From Achromobacter piechaudii NBRC 102461 (GTDB taxonomy: Bacteria > Pseudomonadota > Gammaproteobacteria > Burkholderiales > Burkholderiaceae_B), in NCBI RefSeq assembly GCF_001571245.1, contig NZ_BCTK01000004.1, positions 1 through 41,300 of the forward strand: a DNA stretch of 41,300 nt, given 5' to 3'. Under the pieces are notes generated by a model. The model saw only the letters and a program-made list of their open reading frames with translations. It was not told the origin of the DNA and made no database searches. This document shows, one piece after another, positions 1 to 8,559 of the stretch. Position numbers and translations under genes: made by a program. The first letter of the stretch is position 1; each line of letters begins with the position of its first letter.

Positions 1-6
1 AGTTAC

Positions 7-120
7 GCTTGACGACCATAGCAAGGTGGTACCACTCCTTCCCATCCCGAACAGGACAGTGAAACGCCTTCGCGCCGATGATAGTGGACGGACGTCTGTG
101 AAAGTAGGTCATCGTTAAGC
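7..120 (+). rRNA. rrf: 5S ribosomal RNA
   Basis: The sequence matches the conserved betaproteobacterial 5S rRNA: an interior block reading CCCATCCCGAACAGGACAG, then GTGAAACGCC, GATGATAGTGG and GAAAGTAGGTCATCG. The ends pair to form helix I (GCTTGACGA at 7-15 with TCGTTAAGC at 112-120, one wobble). It should be the last gene of an rRNA operon whose 16S and 23S genes lie left of the window; that part is inferred. A strong terminator follows 10 bases later. Confidence 0.95.
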
Positions 121-130
121 TCTTATCCCG

Positions 131-165
131 CAAAGCCCCGCCGGTTCCCGGCGGGGCTTTGTCTT
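131..165 (+). terminator. Rho-independent terminator of the rRNA operon
   Basis: A perfect 13-bp stem (CAAAGCCCCGCCG at 131-143 with its complement at 149-161) around a 5-nt loop, followed by TCTTT. It lies directly behind the 5S gene and is GC-rich enough to end rRNA transcription. Confidence 0.9.
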
Positions 166-350
166 TGGAAAAATAGAACGAATTTCGGCGCTTGAAGCCA
201 GGTGTAGTTGACTGCGAAAGCCAGCCGTCGACGGCGCCTTCAATCAGGCTGCAAGCCGCGCCAATGCTGAATGTGCCGAAATAACAACGCCTGTGGATGG
301 GTGGGTTTTGTGCGGTAAGATTGTCCGAGTCAATTCGTTGGAGCGTTATC

Positions 351-716
351 GTGAGTGATCCCCAGACCCCCGTGCCCGGCACAACGTTGGACCTGCGCAC
401 GCTGACCCATGTGGCTTACGGTTTATTTGCCCTGGGCTTTCTGACAAGCGGAATTCTGGGCATTGCGACCTTGGCGGCCGTGGTACTGATGTACCTGAAG
501 CGCTCTGACGCCGCTGGCACGGTTTACGCTGGCCATTTCGACTGGATGCTGCGCACCTTTTGGTGGGCCATGCTTTGGATGGCTATCAGCGCCATCGCCA
601 TCTACATCTTCATCGGTTGGATCAGCCTGATCGCCACTGTCGTGTGGGTGCTGTACCGACTGATCAAAGGCTGGCTGGCGCTGTTGGAAGGCAGTTCGCC
701 GACCACCTACGCTTGA
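351..716 (+). CDS. Small integral membrane protein (DUF4870-like)
   Basis: A 121-residue protein with about three hydrophobic segments at roughly residues 19-47, 69-90 and 91-110, and a short loop with the sequence YLKR and a later RTFWW stretch. The pattern KR..AAGT....H..W..RTFW resembles small DUF4870-type membrane proteins of proteobacteria, whose biochemical role is unknown. I chose GTG at 351 because GGAG lies at 340-343 with good spacing and the next residues (MSDPQTP) look like a soluble N-terminus. The longer frame from 297 adds 18 residues without a ribosome site. It stands alone between two terminators, so it is probably a single-gene transcript. The family call is from memory and only moderate; being a membrane protein is well supported. 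Confidence 0.8.
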   Translation: MSDPQTPVPGTTLDLRTLTHVAYGLFALGFLTSGILGIATLAAVVLMYLKRSDAAGTVYAGHFDWMLRTFWWAMLWMAISAIAIYIFIGWISLIATVVWVLYRLIKGWLALLEGSSPTTYA

Positions 717-745
717 TAGCCAAGATGCGCCTACAGGGCGTCAAG

Positions 746-773
746 AAGGCCGGCAGAGATGCCGGCTTTTTTT
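746..773 (+). terminator. Rho-independent terminator
   Basis: Stem GCCGGC (749-754) with GCCGGC (761-766) around AGAGAT, extended by A-T and G-T pairs, then a run of seven T. It lies 30 bases after the membrane protein gene and ends that transcript. Confidence 0.9.
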
Positions 774-1160
774 ATGCCCCGCGCGTGTGCGACAAAGCTG
801 CGATACGACTGTTCCCCGAAGTGGAACCGAACGATGGTGTCGCGAAGGGCCTCGGCGCACCGCAACGGCCCTTTAGCTAGGCCGGCATAGCAGGACGGCG
901 ACAAACCGGACTGGGAACAGCAGCTCCTGTGCGCTAGTGGCTTCTAAGCAAACACATCACGCGTTCCGACGTAGCTGCGCAGACAGCGCGCGCACACGAA
1001 CAGAACAGCGCCGTCAGGGCGATCCGGAATCTTCAGGCAAGCGGGGGAGAGGGGATTCGCTGCATCCACAAGGCGTGGATTTAGGAAGGCGCGCTACAGA
1101 TAGCGCATATGCAGAAGCTGGCTAGCCCGGCGAGGAGCCAGGGCATCGCGACAATCCAAG
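774..1160. other. Gap without a recognisable gene
   Basis: I see no convincing coding frame here. The one plus-strand frame of 62 codons (from 937) is arginine-rich, lacks a ribosome site and resembles nothing I know. Two small perfect hairpins are visible: ATCCAC/GTGGAT (1064-1080) and GCGCTA/TAGCGC (1091-1106). No tRNA or known RNA family was recognised. Confidence 0.5.
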
Positions 1161-1192
1161 AGGCAGGGACGTACGGGGTACGCCCTTTGCCT
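1161..1192 (-). terminator. Hairpin just after the SWIB gene, possible terminator
   Basis: Two arms (1161-1174 and 1178-1192) pair along nearly their whole length, with one bulged base on one side and two on the other, around a GGG loop. On the minus strand it starts 3 bases after the SWIB stop codon. There is no proper T tract behind it, so termination is plausible but not certain. Confidence 0.45.
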
Positions 1193-1194
1193 GC

Positions 1195-1473
1195 TTACTT
1201 CAGATGTGCGTTGACCAGTTTGGTCAGTTCGAACATCGTGACCTGATCTTTGCCAAAGATCGGACGCAGCTTGGCATCGGCGTTGATGTTGCGCTTGTTG
1301 CTGGCATCTTGCAGGTTGTGCTTCTTGATGTATTCCCAGATCTTCTTGGTGACCTCGGTACGCGGCACGGCTTCCGAGCCGATGACAGCGGCCAATTCGG
1401 CGCTGGGGGTCAGGGGCTTCATGAATGCAGCGTTCGGCTTGCGCGCGGTCGCGGGTTTGGAGGTTGTGGCCAT
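1195..1473 (-). CDS. SWIB/MDM2 domain protein
   Basis: A 92-residue protein: a short Ala/Lys/Thr-rich N-terminus (MATTSKPATARKP) followed by a single SWIB domain from about residue 17. The hallmark segment EVTKKIWEYIKKHNLQD and the following KRNINAD...FGKDQVTMFELTKLVNAHL fit the SWIB/MDM2 fold. In eukaryotes this domain occurs in chromatin-remodelling subunits; stand-alone bacterial copies are known in chlamydiae and betaproteobacteria, with unsettled function and a suspected DNA- or nucleoid-related role. The ATG at 1473 has AAGGAG about 10 bases upstream, and a promoter at 1522-1550 would begin the message after the upstream in-frame ATG at 1572, so the shorter start is preferred. Domain call is strong; cellular role is unknown. 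Confidence 0.9.
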   Translation of the reverse strand: MATTSKPATARKPNAAFMKPLTPSAELAAVIGSEAVPRTEVTKKIWEYIKKHNLQDASNKRNINADAKLRPIFGKDQVTMFELTKLVNAHLK

Positions 1474-1521
1474 AATGCGGCGCTCCTTCTCTGGCTGTTG
1501 GAAAAATTGTCCTGCGGCCGG

Positions 1522-1550
1522 AGCATAACGTGTCTCTCTGGTAAAGACAA
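1522..1550 (-). promoter_or_regulatory. Putative sigma-70 promoter of the SWIB gene
   Basis: On the minus strand, TTGTCT (-35, at 1545-1550) and TATGCT (-10, at 1522-1527) are 17 bases apart, each matching the consensus at 4 of 6 positions. Transcription would begin near 1515, about 40 bases before the chosen ATG. Confidence 0.5.
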
Positions 1551-1620
1551 AGGCATTTATCCTCTGTAGCAACTAAAATGCACGCACCGTCCCCCCTATC
1601 ACGTGATTCTGTAACCTCCT

Positions 1621-2814
1621 ATGTACGCACGATCTGCTTTGGAATCAATTCGGCTTTTTCATGACGAGTTGACTGCGCTGCGGCGCGATCTGCATGCCCA
1701 TCCCGAATTGGGTTTTGAAGAAGTCCGAACTTCCGGGATCGTGGCCGGCGCATTGGAAGCGCTGGGCATCGAGGTGCACCGCGGCATTGGCAAGACCGGC
1801 GTGGTGGGCGTCATTCGCGGCAAGCGCTGCGATAGCGGCCGCATGATCGGTCTGCGGGCTGACATGGATGCGTTGCCGATGACGGAGGACAACGACTTCG
1901 GCCACAAGTCCACCAAGCCAGGCCTGATGCACGGTTGCGGGCACGACGGTCACACGGCGGTGTTGATCGGCGCGGCCAGGTACCTGGCGCAGACGCGGAA
2001 TTTCGACGGTACGGCGGTCTTGATTTTTCAACCGGCGGAAGAAGGCCGAGGCGGCGCGCGCGCCATGTTGGAGGATGGTCTTTTCGACACCTTCCCGTGC
2101 GATGCGATCTATGCCTTGCACAACTGGCCTGGCCTTCGGCCGGGCACCATCGGCATCAACCCAGGTCCGATGATGGCGGCGGCCGACCGCTTTGAAATCC
2201 AGATCACCGGACGCGGCGGCCATGGCGCGCATCCTTATCAGACCATCGACCCCGTAACCATCGCGGGCCAGATCATTACCGCACTGCAGACGATCGTGTC
2301 GCGCAACGTGAACCCGTTGGATTCGGCCGTGGTGTCGATCGGATCGATGCAGGCGGGTCACCCCGGCGCCATGAGCGTGATCCCGCGCGAAGCCAAGCTG
2401 GTGGGCACCGTGCGCACGTTTCGCAAGTCAGTCCAGGAAATGGTCGAGACGCGCATGCGGGAGTTGGTCACCGCAATTGCAAGCGCGTTCGGCGGGACAG
2501 CCGAACTGATCTACGAACGCATCTACCCGGCCACCCTGAACACGCCGCAGCATGCCAACCTGGTCGCGGATATCGCAACCGAAATGATCGGCAAGGAAAA
2601 CGTGGTGCGCGACCTGGTGCCCTCCATGGGCTCCGAAGATTTCTCGTTCATGTTGCAGAGCAAGCCCGGCGCGTACTTCCGCCTGGGCCAAGGCGGCGCC
2701 GAGTCGGGCTGCGTGCTGCACAACTCCCACTTTGATTTCAACGATGCGGTCATTCCCCTGGGCAGCGCGATGTTTTGCGCGCTGGCAGAACGGGGCATGC
2801 CGCTGGCAGATTAA
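1621..2814 (+). CDS. M20 family amidohydrolase (hippurate/N-acyl amino acid hydrolase type)
   Basis: A 397-residue cytoplasmic metallohydrolase of the M20D group, which cleaves amide bonds of N-acyl amino acids such as hippurate. The N-terminal [15 protein letters not shown] is typical. The metal ligands are present: Cys106 and His108 (GCGHDGH), Glu140/Glu141 (QPAEEG), His167 (LHNWPG) and His367 ([10 protein letters not shown]). The lid/dimerisation domain lies at about residues 185-300 ([11 protein letters not shown]). Length is normal for the family. No clear ribosome site precedes ATG 1621, but the homologous core begins close to it. A possible -10 (TAAAAT, 1574-1579) lies upstream without a good -35. 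It is followed 10 bases later by pyrC, so the two are probably co-transcribed. The substrate cannot be read from sequence. Confidence 0.88.
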   Translation: MYARSALESIRLFHDELTALRRDLHAHPELGFEEVRTSGIVAGALEALGIEVHRGIGKTGVVGVIRGKRCDSGRMIGLRADMDALPMTEDNDFGHKSTKPGLMHGCGHDGHTAVLIGAARYLAQTRNFDGTAVLIFQPAEEGRGGARAMLEDGLFDTFPCDAIYALHNWPGLRPGTIGINPGPMMAAADRFEIQITGRGGHGAHPYQTIDPVTIAGQIITALQTIVSRNVNPLDSAVVSIGSMQAGHPGAMSVIPREAKLVGTVRTFRKSVQEMVETRMRELVTAIASAFGGTAELIYERIYPATLNTPQHANLVADIATEMIGKENVVRDLVPSMGSEDFSFMLQSKPGAYFRLGQGGAESGCVLHNSHFDFNDAVIPLGSAMFCALAERGMPLAD

Positions 2815-2824
2815 GAAGCCCTCC

Positions 2825-3889
2825 ATGTCTACTCAAAGCACCACTCAGCTCACTATCACTCGCCCCGATGATTGGCACCTGCACCTGCGCGACGGCGCGG
2901 CGCTGGAAGCCGTGGTGGCCGACACCGCGCGCCAATTCGCGCGCGCGATCATCATGCCGAATTTGAAGCCACCGGTGACAACCACCGAGCAGGCGCTGGC
3001 CTATCGGGATCGGATTCTTCAGGCATTGCGCAAGGCGGGCGGCAACCCCGACGCCTTTACGCCCTTGATGACGCTTTACCTGACCGACAACACGTCTGCC
3101 GAAGAGATCCGCAACGCTCACGCATCGGGCCAGGTCTACGCGGTGAAGCTTTATCCTGCGGGGGCTACGACGAACTCGGACGCCGGCGTGACCGACTTGC
3201 TGGGCAAGTGCACCAAGGCCCTGGAAGCACTGGAAAAATGCGGCATGCCGTTGTTGGTGCATGGCGAAGTGACTGACCCCGCGATCGACGTGTTCGACCG
3301 CGAAGCAATTTTTGTCGAGCGCGTCATGAAGCCTTTGCGCCGCGCGTTTCCGGCATTGAAAGTGGTGTTTGAGCACATCACGACGAAGGAAGGCGCGGAG
3401 TATGTGCGAGACGCCGAAGGGCCGACCGCCGCGACGATCACCCCGCAACATATGCTGTACAACCGCAATGCCATCTTCCAGGGCGGCGTGCGGCCGCATT
3501 GGTATTGCCTGCCGATCCTGAAGCGCGAGACGCACCGGCTTGCCTTGGTCGAGGCGGCTACCAGCGGCAGCCCGCGCTTTTTCCTGGGCACCGACAGCGC
3601 GCCCCACGCGCGCGGCCTGAAGGAACATGCTTGTGGCTGTGCCGGTTGCTACACGGCGCTGCACGCCATGGAGCTCTATGCAACGGCCTTCGACGCCGTC
3701 GGCAAGCTGGACAAGCTGGAAGGATTCGCCAGCTTCCATGGCCCCGACTTCTACGGCCTGCCGCGTAATACTGGCACGCTGACGCTGGTGCGCGAAACAT
3801 ACCAGGTGCCTGCCGAACTGGCTTTTGGCAACACGACGCTGGTGCCGTTGGCGGCTGGCGAAGCGTTGGCCTGGCGGGCTCATGCCTGA
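2825..3889 (+). CDS. pyrC: Dihydroorotase
   Basis: A 354-residue class II dihydroorotase, close in length to the E. coli PyrC. It interconverts N-carbamoyl-L-aspartate and dihydroorotate in pyrimidine synthesis, in the cytoplasm. His18 and His20 (WHLHLRD) are metal ligands, Lys108 in [12 protein letters not shown] is the expected carboxylated lysine bridging the two zinc ions, and VHGEV and FEHITT carry the further ligand histidines. [12 protein letters not shown] holds the catalytic aspartate. I took ATG 2825 because the conserved N-terminus [13 protein letters not shown] starts soon after it; the longer frame from 2732 lies inside the M20 gene. It is placed 10 bases behind the amidohydrolase and ends before a bidirectional terminator. 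Confidence 0.96.
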   Translation: MSTQSTTQLTITRPDDWHLHLRDGAALEAVVADTARQFARAIIMPNLKPPVTTTEQALAYRDRILQALRKAGGNPDAFTPLMTLYLTDNTSAEEIRNAHASGQVYAVKLYPAGATTNSDAGVTDLLGKCTKALEALEKCGMPLLVHGEVTDPAIDVFDREAIFVERVMKPLRRAFPALKVVFEHITTKEGAEYVRDAEGPTAATITPQHMLYNRNAIFQGGVRPHWYCLPILKRETHRLALVEAATSGSPRFFLGTDSAPHARGLKEHACGCAGCYTALHAMELYATAFDAVGKLDKLEGFASFHGPDFYGLPRNTGTLTLVRETYQVPAELAFGNTTLVPLAAGEALAWRAHA

Positions 3890-3926
3890 GTCGCGGGTAC
3901 AAAGATTTTCAGCGCTTTAGACAAAT

Positions 3927-3969
3927 AAAACGGGGTGGCCGGCTTGATGCCGTCCACCCCGTTTTGTTT
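3927..3969. terminator. Bidirectional terminator between pyrC and uup
   Basis: A perfect 12-bp stem (AAAACGGGGTGG at 3927-3938 with its complement at 3954-3965), with a T-rich tail on the plus side (GTTTTGTTT) and, read on the minus strand, TTTTATTTG. It serves both convergent genes. Confidence 0.9.
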
Positions 3970-3991
3970 CGCCGCGCCGCAAGGCCCGCCG

Positions 3992-4015
3992 ACACCCCTA
4001 TATATATAGGCGTGT
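3992..4015. repeat. 24-bp near-perfect palindrome beside the uup stop
   Basis: ACACC, then CTATATATATAG, then GCGTGT: every position pairs with its mirror except one. The inner 14 bases (3997-4010) are a perfect palindrome of alternating T and A capped by CC/GG. It ends 3 bases before the uup stop codon. Role unknown; it could form a weak hairpin in the uup 3' end. Confidence 0.6.
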
Positions 4016-4017
4016 TC

Positions 4018-5844
<1,827 letters not shown>

Positions 5845-5938
5845 GTAGTGGGTCTTTTCTGCGGCTTCTAAGCGAATCAACGCGTATTGTCGCAGGAACC
5901 TCGGCCCCCCGTCCGGACGCCAGATCCGGGCACGGTCG

Positions 5939-5966
5939 GGGACAGTGCTCAGACCTGTACTAGAAT
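5939..5966 (+). promoter_or_regulatory. Putative sigma-70 promoter of rnpB
   Basis: GGGACA (-35, 5939-5944) and TAGAAT (-10, 5961-5966) separated by 16 bases. The transcript would start near 5973-5975, exactly at the 5' end predicted from the P1 helix of RNase P RNA. Confidence 0.65.
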
Positions 5967-5975
5967 ACGAACCGC

Positions 5976-6380
5976 AAGGCGGGTCGGGCGATCGCGGTGG
6001 ATGCAAATCCATCGAGGAAGGTCCGGACTCCACAGGGCAGGGTAACGGCTAACGGCCGTCCGGTCGCGTCTTCGGACGCGGTTGAGGAATAGGGCCACAG
6101 AGACGAGACTGGGAAGCGGGCGCGCTTTGCGCGCACAGGTACGGCCATCTCCGTATCGCGTCGTTCGGCAACGAATGGCGGCGTCTCAGGGTGAAACGCG
6201 GCAACCTCTACCCGGAGCAACATCAAATAGGCATGCGTGCGGCCCTCGGGTCGCGAAGGGCGGCTCCGTCCAAGCATGCGGGTAGGTGGCTAGAGCGGCT
6301 CAGCAATGATCCGCGCAGAGGAATGATCGTCCGCCAGGGCAACCTGGTGTACAGAATCCGGCCTATAGACCCGTCTTGCA
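5976..6380 (+). ncRNA. rnpB: RNase P RNA, bacterial class A
   Basis: The catalytic RNA of ribonuclease P, which trims the 5' leader from tRNA precursors. The 5' conserved block GAGGAAGGTCCGGACTCC and CAGGGCAGGGTAACGGC, the middle AGGAATAGGGCCACAGAGACGAG, and the 3' block ACAGAATCCGGCCTATAGAC are all present in order (long blocks given as fragments). Helix P1 is formed by AAGGCGGGTC (5976-5985) and GACCCGTCTT (6369-6378), with one wobble, which sets the ends. It is divergent from uup and lies upstream of mraZ. Open frames across it are chance frames. Confidence 0.95.
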
Positions 6381-6394
6381 TCGAATTTCCTGAT

Positions 6395-6450
6395 CGCGGT
6401 GCGCTGGGCATGCATGCCCAGCCTCGCGGCATGCGCCGGCCAATTTTTTT
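6395..6450 (+). terminator. Possible 3' hairpin and T tract of rnpB
   Basis: A 20-bp perfect palindrome (6403-6422, GCTGGGCATG and its complement) is flanked by CGCG on both sides (6395-6398 and 6425-6428), and seven T follow at 6444-6450 after a smaller GGC/GCC hairpin. The distance between the main stem and the T run is larger than usual, so the call is tentative. Confidence 0.35.
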
Positions 6451-6572
6451 CAGGCGCCCGGAACGCACGTTGGGCGGGAAGCCTTGCCAATCGGTGCGAA
6501 GGGCGCCGCGTAAAACAATGCAAAGGCGTCATTAGGCGCGACTTCTTACGCAGGACTTTTAGTGTGTGTCGC
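6451..6572 (+). other. Transcribed spacer or unassigned small RNA ahead of a strong terminator
   Basis: No protein gene is convincing here, yet a strong plus-strand terminator ends the stretch. Either rnpB transcripts read through to it or a separate small RNA is made. TTGCCA at 6489-6494 could be a -35, but no good -10 is paired with it. Confidence 0.3.
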
Positions 6573-6605
6573 AACCTCCTGATATATCAGGAGGTTTTTC
6601 TTTTT
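6573..6605 (+). terminator. Strong Rho-independent terminator upstream of the mra promoter
   Basis: A perfect 24-bp palindrome made of AACCTCCTGATA and its complement (6573-6596), followed by TTTCTTTTT. The T tract is only on the plus side, so it stops rightward transcription (from rnpB or an unknown small RNA) before the dcw promoter. Confidence 0.9.
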
Positions 6606-6663
6606 GCGGATTTACATATTGGTCTAAGTCCTTGTTGTGATTGAAAAAATTGCAACCACGCGC

Positions 6664-6692
6664 TTGACCGCCCCATTGCCATACCGTAGAGT
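6664..6692 (+). promoter_or_regulatory. Putative mra (dcw cluster) promoter
   Basis: TTGACC (-35, 6664-6669) and TAGAGT (-10, 6687-6692) with a 17-base spacer; start expected near 6699. It is the only good promoter between the terminator at 6573-6605 and mraZ, and its downstream edge overlaps the MraZ repeat array. In E. coli the mra promoter drives most of the cluster. Confidence 0.7.
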
Positions 6693-6730
6693 GGGAAATA
6701 GTAGGAAATTGTGCAATTAAGTGGGGTAAA
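6691..6730 (+). promoter_or_regulatory. MraZ operator: four 10-bp-spaced repeats
   Basis: Four successive decamers begin with GTGGG, GTAGG, GTGCA and GTGGG (6691, 6701, 6711, 6721), each followed by an AT-rich pentamer. MraZ is known to bind short G-rich direct repeats separated by 5 bases, one per helical turn, at its own promoter. The array covers the end of the -10, the transcription start and the ribosome site of mraZ, which fits negative autoregulation. Confidence 0.8.
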
Positions 6731-6734
6731 AGTG

Positions 6735-7163
6735 GTGTTTCAGGGAAGCAGCGCACTCACGCTGGATGCCAAGGGGCGGATCTCGATTCCGACCCGGCAT
6801 CGTGACGCGCTGATGTCGCAGGCCGATGGCCGGCTGACCCTGACCCGCCACCCCGACGGCTGCTTGCTGGTGTACCCGCGGCCCGAATGGGAAAAGAAGC
6901 GCGAGCAGATCGCCGCCTTTCCCATGACGGCTCGTGCGTTGCAGCGGCTGTTGCTGGGCAACGCTCAGGACGTGGAACTGGATGGCTCCGGCCGGGTCCT
7001 GATCGCTCCTGAACTGCGCAACGCTTCCGGTATGACGCGCGATGTGATGCTGCTCGGTCTGGGCGCGCACTTCGAGCTGTGGGACGCCGCTACTCTGGCC
7101 AGCCGCGAGGCAGAAGATTTGGCCAAGGGTATGCCGGATGTGTTGAACCAGTTTTCGTTCTGA
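6735..7163 (+). CDS. mraZ: Transcriptional regulator MraZ
   Basis: A 142-residue protein with two AbrB-like SpoVT swapped-hairpin repeats. The first repeat carries [15 protein letters not shown] (from residue 9) and the second [15 protein letters not shown] (about residues 76-90), the paired D-x-x-GR-hxhP motifs of MraZ. It forms a ring-shaped oligomer that binds the repeats in front of its gene and represses the dcw operon; it may also act elsewhere on the chromosome. GTG 6735 gives [15 protein letters not shown], matching the usual MF.G start; the upstream GTG codons at 6711 and 6732 would lie inside the operator or lack homology. The ribosome site is GGGG at 6722-6725. First gene of the cluster, 8 bases before rsmH. 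Confidence 0.95.
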   Translation: MFQGSSALTLDAKGRISIPTRHRDALMSQADGRLTLTRHPDGCLLVYPRPEWEKKREQIAAFPMTARALQRLLLGNAQDVELDGSGRVLIAPELRNASGMTRDVMLLGLGAHFELWDAATLASREAEDLAKGMPDVLNQFSF

Positions 7164-7171
7164 AAAATTTT

Positions 7172-8269
7172 ATGGAATTCGAACATCGGCCCGTTCTGCT
7201 GGAGCCGACGGTGGACGCACTATTGCTGCCCGATTTTGGTGGCAAAGGCGCGGCACGGTCGCACTCCCAGATCGAGCCGGATACGGCTACGCGGGCGGAT
7301 CGCGGCGTGTTTGTCGACGGCACTTTTGGCCGCGGCGGGCACAGCCGCGAACTGCTTGGGCGTTTGGGCAAGTCCGCACGGCTGGTGGTGTTCGACAAGG
7401 ACCCCGAGGCGATCGCGGTAGCCAACGCGCTGGCGGCGACGGACTCGCGGGTCACGGTAGTGCATGGCGGCTTTGCCACCATGGCGGAAGAATTGCAGCA
7501 GCTTGGCATCGACAAGGTCGATGGCGTGATGCTGGATCTGGGCGTTTCGTCGCCTCAGATCGATGATGCCGAGCGCGGCTTTTCGTTCATGCGAGACGGC
7601 CCGCTCGATATGCGGATGGACACCACTCGTGGACCCACGGTGGCGGAATGGCTGGCGCAAGCCAGTGTGGATGAGATGCGGGAGGTCATAGCGGATTATG
7701 GCGAAGAACGGTTTGCTTTTCAGGTTGCAAAGGCGATTGCTGCTCGCCGCGCAACAAGGCCGCTGTGCACCACGCTCGAGCTTGCCGAGTGCGTCGCCAG
7801 CGCCGTCCGCACGCGCGAAAAGGGGCAGCATCCGGCCACACGCACCTTTCAAGCTCTACGGATTTACATCAATCGGGAGCTCGAAGAGCTCGCGCGCACC
7901 CTCGCGGCAGCTCTAGAACTGCTTGCTCCGGGGGGGAGGTTGGCAGTGATCAGCTTTCATTCGCTTGAAGACCGCATGGTCAAGCAGTGCATCGTGGCGG
8001 CGGCTCGGCCGGCCGCTGCGCATGCACGCCTGCCGCTGCGCGAAAGCGAAATGCCGCAGCCGATCCTGCGTTCCCTCGGACGCGTCCAGGCCGAAGACGA
8101 CGAGGTCGCGGGCAACGCCCGGGCCCGTTCCGCGGTCTTGCGCGTTGCCGAGCGCACCGAAACTCCGCTGCCCCCCGAGGGCGGCTTTGCTTTTGTGAAG
8201 ATCGGCTCGCTGCCCGGCAGCGAGCTGGCCCCGCCGCCTCGGCGCGGTGGTAAAGGGGGGCGGCGCTGA
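7172..8269 (+). CDS. rsmH: 16S rRNA m4C1402 methyltransferase RsmH (MraW)
   Basis: A 365-residue SAM-dependent enzyme that N4-methylates C1402 in the decoding centre of 16S rRNA. The SAM motif [12 protein letters not shown], then [19 protein letters not shown] and DGPLDMRMD, and the C-terminal [13 protein letters not shown] are all intact. It is longer than the 313-residue E. coli protein, mainly through about 25 extra residues (20-45, rich in charged and polar residues) between the conserved [14 protein letters not shown] start and the SAM motif, and a Pro/Gly/Arg-rich tail. ATG 7172 has only a weak, AT-rich leader, suggesting coupling to mraZ. Its TGA overlaps the ATG of ftsL by one base. 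Confidence 0.96.
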   Translation: MEFEHRPVLLEPTVDALLLPDFGGKGAARSHSQIEPDTATRADRGVFVDGTFGRGGHSRELLGRLGKSARLVVFDKDPEAIAVANALAATDSRVTVVHGGFATMAEELQQLGIDKVDGVMLDLGVSSPQIDDAERGFSFMRDGPLDMRMDTTRGPTVAEWLAQASVDEMREVIADYGEERFAFQVAKAIAARRATRPLCTTLELAECVASAVRTREKGQHPATRTFQALRIYINRELEELARTLAAALELLAPGGRLAVISFHSLEDRMVKQCIVAAARPAAAHARLPLRESEMPQPILRSLGRVQAEDDEVAGNARARSAVLRVAERTETPLPPEGGFAFVKIGSLPGSELAPPPRRGGKGGRR

Positions 8270-8559
8270 TGGGTCGTGTCAACCTGATCGTTGCGGCGTT
8301 ACTGATGCTGTCGGCCATATCCCTGGTCACCAGCCGGTATCAGTCGCGCCAGCTCTTTGTTGAGTTGGGACGTGATCAGGCACAGGCGCGCGACCTGGAA
8401 ACCAACTGGCGCCGCCTTCAGCTTGAACGCGCCGAACTCGCCCGCAACGCGCGGGTGGACGCCATCGCACGCGACGGCCTGAAGATGATTTCCATCGTTC
8501 CGGACCGCACGCTCTATGTGAACCAGGCCCCGGTCTCCGCCGCCGGAGGCGCTCAATGA
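8269..8559 (+). CDS. ftsL: Cell division protein FtsL
   Basis: A 96-residue bitopic membrane protein of the FtsQ-FtsB-FtsL divisome complex, which controls activation of FtsW-FtsI. A transmembrane helix at about residues 4-20 is followed by a periplasmic coiled coil with spaced leucines (LFVELGRDQAQARDLETNW and RLQLERAELARNARVD). The cytoplasmic tail is only about three residues, far shorter than the roughly 34 residues in E. coli. Sequence similarity within the family is low, so the call relies on size, topology and its place between rsmH and ftsI. It overlaps both neighbours (1 and 4 bases), and GGGGGG upstream supplies the ribosome site. Confidence 0.93.
   Translation: MGRVNLIVAALLMLSAISLVTSRYQSRQLFVELGRDQAQARDLETNWRRLQLERAELARNARVDAIARDGLKMISIVPDRTLYVNQAPVSAAGGAQ

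Noticed and set aside
297..350. 18-residue N-terminal extension of the small membrane protein
   Set aside because: The GTG at 351 has a good ribosome site and the extension does not.
937..1125. 62-codon frame in the gap before the SWIB gene
   Set aside because: Begins at GTG without a ribosome site and has an arginine-rich, non-homologous sequence.
6082..6535. Several short open frames across and after rnpB
   Set aside because: They overlap the RNase P RNA, whose conserved blocks explain the sequence; no ribosome sites.
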